NCBI GenBank assembly: GCA_963693085.1
Contig: OY856412.1
Span: 1,058,798,244 to 1,058,862,243 of the forward strand
DNA length: 64,000 nt
From: Alisma plantago-aquatica
Lineage: Eukaryota; Streptophyta; Magnoliopsida; Alismatales; Alismataceae
Direction of reading: 5' to 3'
Part shown: positions 42,310 through 52,699 of the stretch, one piece after another
Position numbering within the stretch: the first letter of the stretch is position 1
Layout of the letters: every line of letters begins with the position of its first letter
Notes under the pieces: model-generated
What the model was told of the DNA's origin: nothing
Seen by the model: the letters and a program-made list of their open reading frames with translations, nothing else
Databases searched by the model: none
Program-made: the position numbers and the translations under genes

Positions 42310-44818
42310 CAAACCCTATCAAGAAATTCACACAAGGAGCTATAAAGGGACACCTAACCAAAGCTATTAAGGCTTCATAACCCTAACCCATCAACGTTCG
42401 ACTTCTACGCCTAGTTGTCAAGGGACACCTCTACAAAAAGGCATGGGTGGAGCCATCAAGGCTCAAGAACAAGCCATGAACCTCCACCATCTGGCATTGC
42501 TAAGGTTAGAACCCTGGATCAAACCCTAATCAAACCGAGTTCAAAAGCATCCAAATCAAATTAATACCACTTATGAATAAAAATGTGAACTAAGTTATTT
42601 TTTCACGAAATTGCATTTGATCCTCAATAAGGTAAATTACATAATAGTCGTATTGTGTGCACATAATTACAAAATCAAGGCAAACATTGTGAAAATTGAC
42701 TCAAATACAGTTTTCTCTTGATCAATTGATCAACAAGTAAGCAAGCATTGAATGAATGTAATTGAACATTAGATTATGGTATTCATACTGGTTAAGAGGT
42801 GAAGCTAGATCATGGTTCTTACATCATCAAAAAAGTTTGGATGCGGAATTGATGATGCTTCTTGTGACCAACCTGCACATTTGGCATGTTGTGTCAAGCC
42901 TTGGCTTTGCTAAGAAACTTTGACTTAGTCATCAAACGATTGGTGCAACTGTGTTGAATGTGCATATGGAAACACTTTGATGATGTGATTCAATTTTGGG
43001 GTATTTTGTGCCTTATTTTGCATGACACCACAAGAACAACCCCCAAAATAGATCCTTATTATAACTTTAATGTATGGGATCTCTTGGGAAATGTGCTAAT
43101 GCCTAAATACATACATAATAATAAGTTTAATTGGGGAAGTAGAAAAGAAAATGCAATAACCACCATTTATGATCTTTACACTCCCACATGTACAACTTCC
43201 AAAAAGTGGCGAAGGAGGCATCTTTTGGAAACCAACACCTCCCATAGGGTTTTTATAGAGATCTCCACTAATGTCTGTATTTCTATCTCCTTTTTTATTT
43301 ATCTTCTTTGAACTTATTCACTCAAAGTGAGAGCCGTTTGAACAACAAGATCGAGGCCCGTTCTGACAATCATCCTCTTCTCATCACCATTACTCCAAAG
43401 TTTTCAAAAAAACTTGGGAACTCAAAAAACCTATCATTTCCATTTTTACCACCTGCATTCATCCACCAAAGAGAGAGAGAGATCTTGGCATTTTGGAAGG
43501 GCAATTTAGTTCTTGACGAATGATCTTTGCTTCTAGGTGTTAAAGTGTTTCTCATTACTCAAACCACAAACAATGTAATTTTCTTCCACTCCCCTCTTCC
43601 ACTATCATACATACTCCTACCCAAATCTACTTCATCTTATATCAACCCACCTACATCCACTTGGAGTGGATCTTCTCACTATAGTGAGTAGATATTACAC
43701 TTGATTGATTTGTCCCTTCCCAATCAACTCCATGCCCACTCCTTTCGACTAAGAAGAGAGTGTTGATGTCCCATGGGAACAAACAATCAACATGGTACTT
43801 TCAGGTAAATCGAAGGAGCATCCCACCCCCACCATTCCAAATAACTTTCATCTCTTCTCCTTCTCCATGTTGCTAACTTGCCTTGTTTAGATGTTTCTTG
43901 TTATTATGATGAATATGGGTAGTTTTACTACCTCTAAGGGCCTCAATTTCCATCATATGTAGGTAGAAATATTGTTATATGATGCCATGGCATTGAATAA
44001 CTTGGTTTATTACCTCACATTTCTTGGTTGTACCCTTTCTTAACCCATTACTATGTATGTACTTGTAGTCTTGTATGAAGAACCCTTGTCATTTGGTTAG
44101 CTAATTCCCTTGTAAGCATTCTGAATTCTACTAGATCTTAATTAACTTTTGATTTCTTACGCCCATGAATATTTGATACAAAACTTACTTGTAGTGTCAG
44201 TATTTAGTTTTATTAGGTGTTTTGGATAACTAGTGAACCTAGTTTACATTGTACGAGACTTTCACATACATCATGTGTTTCACATGCGTAATTGTATGAC
44301 CTATGTAGAAGGAATTGTGCAGATATAGTTGTGTAGATATGTTTAAGAACTCATACCATGGTATTCATTTCACTTGGGTAGATACAGTTGTATATTCAAA
44401 TATCATTTTGAAATGATACACATAGTTCACCGGAATCGCAAGATACAAACACATTTTTTGGGTATACAATTTACGCATTCCTCTTTCTCTCTCTGGGTAT
44501 AGGGTTAGACAACATTTTCTTCTTTCTCTCTTTGCGTGGCACCCCGTCCCCTATTTTTCAACGTCACCTATTTCGAGAATGGGACTCCAGATTTTCCGGC
44601 TGGCCTTCAAGTTTCTGTTTGGAACAAGCGGTGCATCATCTTTAACATGAAGATAAATGCTAACCATAATTAGACTACTCACGAATTAACGTTGAAAAAA
44701 CCATCATCCTTGTTTAGCCCTGCGTGATCAGCGGCCAACCATCCACTCGCTAGCATTTGCCGACCCACGTACGTCCCCCATTCTCCCTTGTACCCGTCGA
44801 CATCCCGATTTTATCCGA
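42310..44818. other. Flanking sequence upstream of the pectinesterase, no gene recognised
   Basis: Starts with CAAAC, the target duplication of the chromovirus. AT-rich, with two open frames at 42958-43311 (117 codons) and 43308-43523 (71 codons) that have no recognisable motif. The last few hundred bases would hold the distal pectinesterase promoter. It may include degraded repeats that I cannot name. Confidence 0.5.
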
Positions 44819-44828
44819 ACCAGGCTCG

Positions 44829-44837
44829 TATATATAG
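44829..44837 (+). promoter_or_regulatory. TATA box of the pectinesterase gene
   Basis: TATATATAG lies 90 bases before the ATG in a GC-richer stretch. A start site about 30 bases downstream would give a leader of roughly 55-60 nt. No other good TATA element is close. Confidence 0.7.
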
Positions 44838-44918
44838 TGATGTAGGAGACCCGGAGGCAAAATCCATTCCCCACTCAACCAATAAAGCGTTCTCTCTATC
44901 TCGATCGTTCCCGCCAAG

Positions 44919-46652
44919 ATGTCAGCCGGGAAGAAGATCCTGCTCGGCGGCATCTCGGCGATCCTGCTCGTCGGGGTAGTAATCGGCGTGGTTGGTTTTG
45001 CAGTCAAGTCAAATCACAGCGTCGGAGATGACATCTCCATGCCTTCCAACGGCGGAGTCAACAGCGTGTCAAAAGGCATCGAGGGCGTCTGCCAGCCGAC
45101 CGACTACAAGGAGGCCTGCGTCAAGAGTCTAGGCGGTGCATTGGGAAACAACGTCTCGAACCCCAACCCTAAGGATGTGGTGAAGGCTGCCGTGCAGGTG
45201 ACGGTTGACGGGATGAAGGAGGCATATCAGAAGGCACAAGAGATTACTAAGGCCGGAGCCCCAGACGCCATGCACAAGGCCGCTCTGGGTGACTGCGAGG
45301 AGCTTCTGCAGTACGCTATCGGCGAGCTGCAGGATGCCCTGAGCATCAGCTCCGACGGTAAGATCGAGCCCAAGGACCTGAGTGCCCGGGCCGACGACCT
45401 GAAGAACTGGCTCAGTGCCGTGATCTCGTACCAGGACACCTGCCTTGACGGGCTTAACCACCCGGAACTCAAGACTGCCATGCAGAATGGGCTCACCAAC
45501 GCCACCCAGCTCACCAGCAACGCCCTGGCCATCGTGACAGAGCTCTCCAAGCTCGTCGAGGGACTTGGGGACGCGTTGAACAAGGACGCACTACCAAAGG
45601 CAACCGGCTCTCGCCGCCTCTTGGGTGCAGCTGAGGAAAGCTATCCTAACTGGTTATCCGCTGGTGACAGGAAGCTTCTCGCTGCACCGGCCCCGAGGGT
45701 GAGGCCCAACGCAGTCGTTGCTAAAGACGGGTCGGGCCAATTCAAGACCATCACCGCTGCCCTCAAGGCTATGCCCAGGAAAAGCCGCGGTCGTTACGTG
45801 ATCTACGTGAAGGCCGGCATCTACAAGGAGAACGTAATCGTCGAGAAGGACATGGTCAACGTGTTCATGTACGGTGACGGTGCCAGGAAGTCCATCGTCA
45901 CTGGAAGCAAGAACTTCGTTGACGGCACACCAACATACCAGACCGCCACGTTCGCCGCCATCGGGAACGGGTTCATCGCCAAGGACATGGGGTTCAGCAA
46001 CACAGCCGGTCCCGCAAAGCACCAGGCCGTGGCACTCCGCGTGCAATCGGACATGTCGGCATTCTACAACTGCAGGATGGACGCGTACCAAGACACCCTG
46101 TACGCCCAGACTCACCGTCAGTTCTACCGCAACTGCGTCATCTCAGGGACCGTCGACTTCATCTTCGGCGACGCGTCGTGCATCATACAGAACTGCCTCC
46201 TCATCGTCCGTAGGCCCATGGACAACCAGCAGTGCATCGTGACGGCACAGGGAAGGACCGACAAGCGCGAGAGCACAGGTATCGTCATCCAGAACTGCCG
46301 CATCGTGCCCGAGCAGAAACTCTTCGCCGAGAGGTTCAAGATCGCAACCTACCTTGGCCGCCCATGGAAGCAGTACTCCAGGACCGTCATCATGGAGTCC
46401 CTCCTGGCTGACTTCATCCGCCCTGAAGGGTTCATGCCATGGGAAGGCGACTTCGCCCTCAACACCCTGTTCTACGCTGAGTATGCCAACCGCGGCCCTG
46501 GTGCCAACACTGCCAGGAGGGTCAGGTGGCGCGGGTACAAGGTCATCACTAACAGGAACGAGGCCATGACGTTCACAGTCGGGCCCTTCATTCAGGGCAA
46601 TATGTGGTTGAGGTACACCGGGATCCCGTACATTCTTGGCTTAAAGCGCTAA
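44919..46652 (+). CDS. Pectinesterase with N-terminal inhibitor domain (type I PME precursor)
   Basis: 577 residues, single exon. Removes methyl esters from cell-wall homogalacturonan. An N-terminal hydrophobic segment (about 6-28) acts as signal anchor for secretion. The PMEI-like pro-domain (about 50-215) has the four conserved cysteines C58, C67, C126, C175. Two basic processing motifs follow, RRLL (232-235) and RKLL (251-254), where Golgi subtilases release the mature enzyme. The pectinesterase domain (about 262-570) shows GIYKE (300-304), QAVAL (Q369), QDTLY (Q391, D392), GTVDFIFG (D413) and LGRPW (R481, W483), so the known catalytic and substrate residues are present. Length is normal for the family. 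The codons are GC3-rich, unlike all neighbours. The start is supported by the TATA spacing and the CCGCCAAGATGTC context. Pollen expression is possible but not shown here. Confidence 0.97.
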   Translation: MSAGKKILLGGISAILLVGVVIGVVGFAVKSNHSVGDDISMPSNGGVNSVSKGIEGVCQPTDYKEACVKSLGGALGNNVSNPNPKDVVKAAVQVTVDGMKEAYQKAQEITKAGAPDAMHKAALGDCEELLQYAIGELQDALSISSDGKIEPKDLSARADDLKNWLSAVISYQDTCLDGLNHPELKTAMQNGLTNATQLTSNALAIVTELSKLVEGLGDALNKDALPKATGSRRLLGAAEESYPNWLSAGDRKLLAAPAPRVRPNAVVAKDGSGQFKTITAALKAMPRKSRGRYVIYVKAGIYKENVIVEKDMVNVFMYGDGARKSIVTGSKNFVDGTPTYQTATFAAIGNGFIAKDMGFSNTAGPAKHQAVALRVQSDMSAFYNCRMDAYQDTLYAQTHRQFYRNCVISGTVDFIFGDASCIIQNCLLIVRRPMDNQQCIVTAQGRTDKRESTGIVIQNCRIVPEQKLFAERFKIATYLGRPWKQYSRTVIMESLLADFIRPEGFMPWEGDFALNTLFYAEYANRGPGANTARRVRWRGYKVITNRNEAMTFTVGPFIQGNMWLRYTGIPYILGLKR

Positions 46653-46731
46653 ATTGGATATCGAATTAAGGGTTCACACTCCCTACCAACCTCGCAATGA
46701 GGAGAAACAAACAAGTTGAGGGGTCAAAAAA

Positions 46732-46737
46732 AATAAA
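46732..46737 (+). terminator. Poly(A) signal of the pectinesterase gene
   Basis: AATAAA lies 80 bases after the stop codon in an A-rich tract, a usual distance for plant genes. Confidence 0.55.
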
Positions 46738-47078
46738 GAGATGGCCAATTGGGATTTTAAAAAACGGTCAACTGAAAAGTAAAATATGTACAAGAATGTG
46801 AATGTTTACATTAGGTTTCGAGACAATGTAAATGTTTACTTATTTTTATTGCCATTTGTAGACATTTTTGTGCTTCCAAATTTTTTTCTTCCGAGATATT
46901 GAAATTTCTTCTTTTCTTCCTTCACAAGTCCAATCTATCTGCGCAGTGTAGTATTCAAGCACCAAAAATAAGAAGGATACATACTCTTGGATGCATGCTT
47001 CGAAAGCATGAGCTCTACGATTTAATTTGGTCCTATCAGCCCTGCAATATGGCTTAACATTGTTGTTGATTTCTGTTG

Positions 47079-47728
47079 AGGGCTGTGAATGGATAGGGTA
47101 TGATGCACCTATGGTCATATCTATAACTATAATCATTTAGTTAAGCAGATAGGGTACGGTTATATACCCGTTTTGTAAAAAACTACACCTATAACATAAC
47201 CATATCCGTATAACCGTTGGATATATGGATGGTTAGTTGGGTATATAGTTATGTTTAACTTGCTATAATAATACAACACAAATTTTGAGATACAAAAAAC
47301 TACTACACTTAAATGAGAGAGGAATGAGAGAGTGATTTATATAACGTACTTGTGTGCATATAAATGCGCGTCAATAGATTTGTTGATTATAATACTGTAC
47401 GGTACTTATATTTACAAGATGTGAGCGCTATGATATGGAACACTACATTCTAATATAAATATTTACTATTTTGAGATACATATACTTGTTTGATTTGAGT
47501 CCTATAATATGCACCATTACATTGTAATGTAAATTATATACATAAAAATATAAGTAAATGGGTATATAAGGTATGGGTACATACATAACCATAACCTTAT
47601 CCTGTAAGATACAGGTACGTGGGTATAAGGGTAAGCAGTTACAGGGTTACAAAAATTTATAACCATGACGGATTTAGTGGGTATGGTTTTGAGGATATGG
47701 GGGTATACTTATATTTATTTACAGCCCT
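47079..47728. mobile_element. Non-autonomous hAT-like DNA element
   Basis: 650 bp with inverted termini AGGGCTGT / ACAGCCCT whose similarity extends imperfectly inward. The interior is full of TATACCC, GGTTAT and GGGTAT motifs and has no open frame for a transposase. The AGGGCTGTNAAT-type end resembles hAT ends. The 8-bp flanks do not give a clean duplication (ATTTCTG on the left, ATTTCGG on the right, with two extra bases), so the family is tentative. Confidence 0.45.
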
Positions 47729-49691
47729 ATTTCGGATCCACTTCTCAAAACGGCCTAGAAAAACTATGTAAACTTTTCATCAATACGAGTTTTAGTGAAA
47801 TGGATTCATAGAAACAACACAAAACTAACAACAATTAGTAAAATTATAGAGTTTGTCCGTAAATTGAGAAAACGAATGTCAATTTTCACTTAAGCCAGCT
47901 AAACTCGCCATTTCACTTGTCCAATTCATGATATATTCGACAATAGCATCTCTCAAGCTGTGTTGAGTCATCAATCGAAATGCTAACTTAGACAAGGTTG
48001 AGTCAAAGTCACCTTTCATATGGCAAATTCTAACACGCTACTAATATGCTAGGATTTTTTTGTTACTTATACTACAACAATGAATGCCGATCATGATAAT
48101 TTCTATCAAGGAAAATACAAAACACCAAAAAATTACATTGCAAGGGTCAACACAAAGATTTACATTTAAAAATACAAGTGTTAAATTTAAAGAGCATAAA
48201 ATATTAAGTATTGACAAAATCAAGGATTTTATTTAACAAATTTAAGTGGCATTTAAAAAAACATGCCATGTCCTCTTAAATTCTTCATGGATGATAACTT
48301 TATTGACATGATAGATAAGCCTAAATGAGTAAGGCTAAACCCATTTACTTAATATCATATTTTGTTTGATAAGTTAAGTAGTTTTTTTATGTTACTCACT
48401 AGTTTATTGCTTTAACACATATATACGAGTTTTCCAGTAATACTTTGGGGCTTTTGTTTTTGAGTATGCCCCTCACTTTCAAGTTTAGAGATACTTCCTC
48501 AGACCCCCCCCAATTATATGGTACCACTCATTTGAGTATTGGTAGAGTGCCACTTCCGAGTCCCATCTATTTATCTAGTGAGAGGGGTTCACTAAATCTA
48601 CTATGATATGACACAAGAGGAGTGGCATTATCTAGTCCTAGTTGTCGAAATGATCTTTGTTCAAGAAGGAACTAGCTTCCATACCTCTCATCGCACATGA
48701 CCATCACCCACAAATCTAGCTGGACCAGTGATGGTAGATACTCTTTTCCTAAATCTAGTCGTCTCATGCCCAAGTAAGATGTCATCATAATCTCTGAGTT
48801 ATGTTGATCGACTGGGTCACTTATACCAGGATTCCCTCCCCGAGGTTGAGGGATAGAACGAGTTTCGAGATGTCTTCATATCTCCACATAGGAGATAGTT
48901 CCTTACCAATTGGATATACAAGGAGAATGGCATTGATCAGGCCATCACCTCCCATCCCTAGTCGTGTCTAAGGTCCTTCCACCATATGGGTCGACCATTA
49001 GATATGAATATGATGGTTCAAGTGGATCATAATAAGTCCATTAAAAAATATAAACCTCAACACTTGTAAAAAAAATCTCTCCATGAAAGCATAAAATAAA
49101 CCATAGTTACATAACAATTAGATTGAAACTCTGATCAAAGGTGAGTCTAAAATAAAAGATTTTATCATTTAACTTAATGAGAAATACTAGCTGACTTCAA
49201 TGATGGAATTTCGATCTTAAATGCAACCTGATCTCCAATAAAACCCAAGAAATCAATATACCTCTAAGTATTATTCATGAACCGCAATACAAAGTTTAAA
49301 AACCTAGTTATGCTCCAAAAAGCAAAATAGTTTCTCAATTACATATAGATGTTTCCTCACACAATTTCACAAGAGGGTTTGACTATTTGATTTTGCATCA
49401 TCCATTTAAGTATAATACTTAGGTAAATAATCTACGATCATCTCATTGTTCCAACATCCTCAACTCAGCCTAGTATAGGTAGTAAAAATCACAACATATC
49501 AAAGAATATGTAAATATCCAAAATTATTAGGATGCTATGCTTAACCCATCTTTTATGGAACATTTTCCTAAAAATCCATTTTGTTTCAAAGTTAGGTTGG
49601 ACATACTCAACCTTTTTTAGGGTAGCATGTAAATGATCTACATGCTACACATTGCCAAACTTTATCACTCCATTGAGAAAAATTAGGGTAT
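47729..49691. other. Intergenic, no gene recognised
   Basis: AT-rich, no long open frame. A somewhat more GC-balanced stretch at 48480-49030 looks like diverged repeat sequence, but I could not assign it. Confidence 0.5.
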
Positions 49692-50523
49692 TATAAGGAC
49701 CATGCCCATTTCTTTAGGCTCTAGTAGAGTTTCAATAATGATAACTGGATTCACATACCACCATTGCCCTTAAATGTGTGTTTTTTCCTCACTCAAGAAC
49801 AAGTCAGGATCCACTTCTTGATAGGTCAGGAATCCTAGTACTACTCTGGGCCAAGAATGCTTATCTGTAAAGTTCTTTAGTGATGGGATCCCTGAAAGGA
49901 AGTGCACCTTGGTGATATAGGTAGTCTGATCAGTCTTGTTAAGATCATCTTATCTAGAGGCCACAAGACATGGGATGTTACAATCTCCTCAATTTATACT
50001 CTTGACATTGTTGTCAAGAATCAACTATATGGCCTCATAATATTTTCTCATTTCAGTCTAGACCCAAAATAGCCCATGAAAACCCAACTTACAATGAAAG
50101 CTACTAGAGAAACAGTGGGCACATCACCATGGACAACCCTTTTCAGTATGCCTAGATCGTACAACTCAAGACTGACTTGCCACATGCCTTGTGGGTCCTA
50201 CTTACTAAAAGGATTATGGTTGTAATACTATTTGTAAGACAATGGTCCACCGTCCAAGGCTCTAGTAGAGATTCAATAATGATGACTGGCCCCATAGACT
50301 ACCACTGTCTTTAATCACATGCTTTGTCCTCACTCACGTGTAAATCAGAATCAACTTCTCAACTAATCATCCATCCTAGTACTACTCTGGGACAAGCATG
50401 TTTTACAGTAGAGTTATATAGTGATGGGATCTCCAAAAGGGAGGCTCACCTTGGTGATATCGATCGTCTAATCATTTCTATTAAGATCATCTTATTCGAG
50501 GTGACAAGACCTGGGGCGTCATA
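49692..50523 (-). mobile_element. Second complete Cassandra-type TRIM, older copy
   Basis: Two LTRs of 291 bp (49692-49982 and 50233-50523) around a 250-bp internal region, in reverse orientation. The minus-strand LTRs start TGTAACATCCC (left copy, at 49982) and carry the 5S-like segment with CATCCTAGTACTACTCTGG on the plus strand. A PPT-like AATTGAGGAGAT abuts the 3' LTR. The PBS beside the 5' LTR is decayed to a TAGTATTACAA-like form. The internal region aligns with that of 23774-23944 but keeps about 79 extra bases. No target duplication is recognisable, and the two LTRs differ from each other much more than in the plus-strand copy, so it is older. Confidence 0.92.
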
Positions 50524-51024
50524 GTACACACCCTTTGTGAAAAGGTTGGAGGAACTTATTCACACAAAGATTACTCTCCATTCACCTTTTAGATTGGAGG
50601 GTAAATAAAAAAAACTCCTTCATCATTTCACTTATGTTCCACACATTTTGATATCGAGAAGGATTCTTAACAATTTCATCTTCCACCTCACTAAACCATG
50701 CAAGGTCAAATAAAACTATAAAATGTAAAATAAAAAATGTGGGGTATGATCACCAATCATACTTATGTCTCATCATATATGGTGGTCACATTTCATCCAT
50801 GAATATTAGGTTTCAATCAATTTTACGAGATATCACAAGAACATTAGCTTAGATTCATTGGTCTTTTATCTGAGTTAATGTTAAATATATGATAACATGA
50901 TCTATGTTCTAAATATTTTCCAAAATCCAACTCATTAGTTCAACTTAAACCTTACACACATAGTATAACTACATAGTCAATCACACTTTTTTATATATGT
51001 ATATATGTGTGTGTATATATATAC

Positions 51025-51062
<38 letters not shown>
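50524..51062. other. Intergenic, ending in TA/TG microsatellite
   Basis: AT-rich with no gene. It ends in an alternating TATATGTGTG and CATACATA tract and a pure (TA)n run at about 50990-51064. Confidence 0.6.
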
Positions 51063-51069
<7 letters not shown>

Positions 51070-51410
51070 CTACATGTGTGGGTTACTAACTTCTGTTACT
51101 CGTGGATCTATTTTGTAATATGAAGACACCTGATTATAATGAGACAAAAAAATTGTAAAACAAAGACCCATTTTATAATTATAGCGTGAACATTTTATTG
51201 TCCCTCATAAAACTATAAAAACAATATTTATGATAACAGTTTACGTAGTATTACAAAATGAGACTTTCAATTATATTTTTGGTCATATCATTAGAATGTT
51301 GGATGTCTCATTAAAAATATGTTGTCTCATTACATATATGTGTCATTCCATTACAAAATTGATGCACGGGTAGCGAATCTTAATTACCCGCATGGGTAGT
51401 GAAGATATAC

Positions 51411-51412
<2 letters not shown>
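51063..51412. repeat. Foldback (palindromic) unit 1
   Basis: About 350 bp bounded by versions of GGGTATATCTTCGCTACCCG in opposite orientations and by TA tracts. The arms contain TTGTAATGAGACAAC-type repeats and their complements. More diverged than units 2 and 3. No coding content. Confidence 0.7.

Positions 51413-51452
<40 letters not shown>
51413..51452. repeat. (TA)n microsatellite
   Basis: Pure alternating AT tract between foldback unit 1 and the SINE. Confidence 0.95.
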
Positions 51453-51455
<3 letters not shown>

Positions 51456-51675
51456 GACGTGGGAACCACTCCCACACGAGCGCCACCTTTGTGACCCCCG
51501 CCGGCAGTGTAAACCCCCGGATGGACCCCCTGACCCGTACGGGGGGCCACCAGTAACCACATCGTTGGCCGGCCGACGTGACGGGCGAGGTATGGATTCT
51601 GGGGGTAGCCAGGAGTCGAACCCGTGACCTCTCGTAGAGGCCTTGCGAGCCGCACCACCTGAGCTACACCCCACC

Positions 51676-51679
<4 letters not shown>
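51453..51679 (-). mobile_element. tRNA-derived SINE inserted in a TA tract
   Basis: On the minus strand the element begins with GGGGTGTAGCTCAGGTGG, containing an RNA polymerase III box A, and about 35 nt later has GGTTCGACTCC, a box B match. The 5' part is tRNA-like up to CTGGCTACCCCC; the remaining 140 bp are unrelated and GC-rich. It ends in the TA repeat. The body is GC-rich, in sharp contrast to its surroundings, and has (TA)n on both sides, so the target duplication cannot be separated from the microsatellite. It is not a functional tRNA gene: the anticodon arm does not fold in the standard way. Confidence 0.8.

Positions 51680-51708
<29 letters not shown>
51680..51708. repeat. (TA)n microsatellite
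   Basis: Pure alternating AT tract between the SINE and foldback unit 2. Confidence 0.95.
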
Positions 51709-51710
<2 letters not shown>

Positions 51711-52020
51711 GTATATCTTCGCTACCCGTGCATCAATTTTGTAATGGGATGACACATATATCTAACGAGACAACCAAATTTGTAATGAGACAACCAAAAT
51801 TGTAATAGAAAAACTCATTTTGTATTACATCGCTGTTATAATAATAAATATATATTTATTACTATAACAACCATGTAATACAAAATGAGTCTTTGTATTA
51901 CAATTTCAGTCGTCTTATTACAAATTTGGATTGTCTCATTACAAATGCATACCTTCCCATTACAAAACTGATGCACGGATAGTGAATCTTAGTTACCCGC
52001 ATGTGTAGCGAAGATATACC
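51709..52020. repeat. Foldback (palindromic) unit 2
   Basis: 312 bp, nearly a perfect palindrome centred near 51852 on AATAAATATATATTTATT. The ends are GGGTATATCTTCGCTACCCG and its near-complement. The arms carry ATTACAAATTTGG and its complement. Confidence 0.88.
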
Positions 52021-52028
52021 ATATATAT

Positions 52029-52079
<51 letters not shown>

Positions 52080-52092
52080 TATACATATATAT
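52021..52092. repeat. (TA)n/(TACA)n microsatellite
   Basis: Alternating TA with CATACATA interruptions between foldback units 2 and 3. Confidence 0.9.
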
Positions 52093-52428
52093 GGGTATAT
52101 CTTCGCTACACGTGCGGGTAACTAAGATTTTCTACCCGCGCATCAGTTTTGTAATAGGAAGACATGCATTTGTAATGAGACAATCCAAATTTGTAATGAG
52201 ACGACCGAAATTGTAATACAAAGACTCATTTTGTATTACAACACTGTTATAGTAATAAATATATATTTATTACTGTAACAACATTGTAATACAGAACGAG
52301 TCTTTGTATTACAATTTTGGTCGTCTCATTACAAATTTGGTTGTCTCATTACATATATGTGTCATCCCATTACAAAATTGATGCACGGGTAGCAAATCTT
52401 AGTTACCCGTACGGGTAGCAAAGATATA

Positions 52429-52430
<2 letters not shown>
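52093..52430. repeat. Foldback (palindromic) unit 3
   Basis: 338 bp with the same organisation as unit 2, centred near 52264 on the same AATAAATATATATTTATT core. It carries an extra GCGGGTAACTAAGATTTTC at the left end that is also present at the right ends of units 1 and 2. Confidence 0.88.

Positions 52431-52472
<42 letters not shown>
52431..52472. repeat. (TA)n microsatellite
   Basis: Pure alternating AT tract between foldback unit 3 and the small TIR element. Confidence 0.95.
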
Positions 52473-52475
<3 letters not shown>

Positions 52476-52659
52476 GGCGGAGCCAGAAAATTTGACCAAG
52501 GGGGGCACCACTAGTGTAGAGCCTAAATTGGAGATATTGGGTAGGGCACACTATGTATTTTTTTATTAAAATCCGGCGTATTTATGCTTGATTGATGGTA
52601 AATTTGGAAACATGGGTAGGGCATGTGCCCACCGAGGCCTCTATTTGGCTACGCCACTG
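52473..52659. mobile_element. Small non-autonomous TIR element (MITE)
   Basis: 187 bp with inverted ends ATGGCGGAGCCA / TGGCTACGCCACT (one mismatch in the core), inserted in the TA cluster. Inside, GGGTAGGGCA occurs twice. No coding content. The end sequence resembles common plant elements starting TGGCGGAGCCAG, whose superfamily I cannot fix from sequence alone. Confidence 0.6.
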
Positions 52660-52661
52660 TA

Positions 52662-52696
<35 letters not shown>

Positions 52697-52699
52697 TTG

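Noticed and set aside
42958..43523. Two overlapping plus-strand frames (117 and 71 codons)
   Set aside because: No recognisable domain, AT-rich codons with no bias resembling the pectinesterase, and no promoter evidence.
45129..46339. Antisense and shifted open frames over the pectinesterase (up to 153 codons)
   Set aside because: They are shadows created by the high GC3 of the real gene; none has recognisable domains.
51600..51679. Possible tRNA gene on the minus strand
   Set aside because: Boxes A and B are good, but the anticodon arm is not standard and the transcript continues into an unrelated 140-bp body, as in a SINE.
51384..51755. Minus-strand frames with Tyr-Ile repeats
   Set aside because: The (YI)n stretches are TA microsatellite translation around the SINE.
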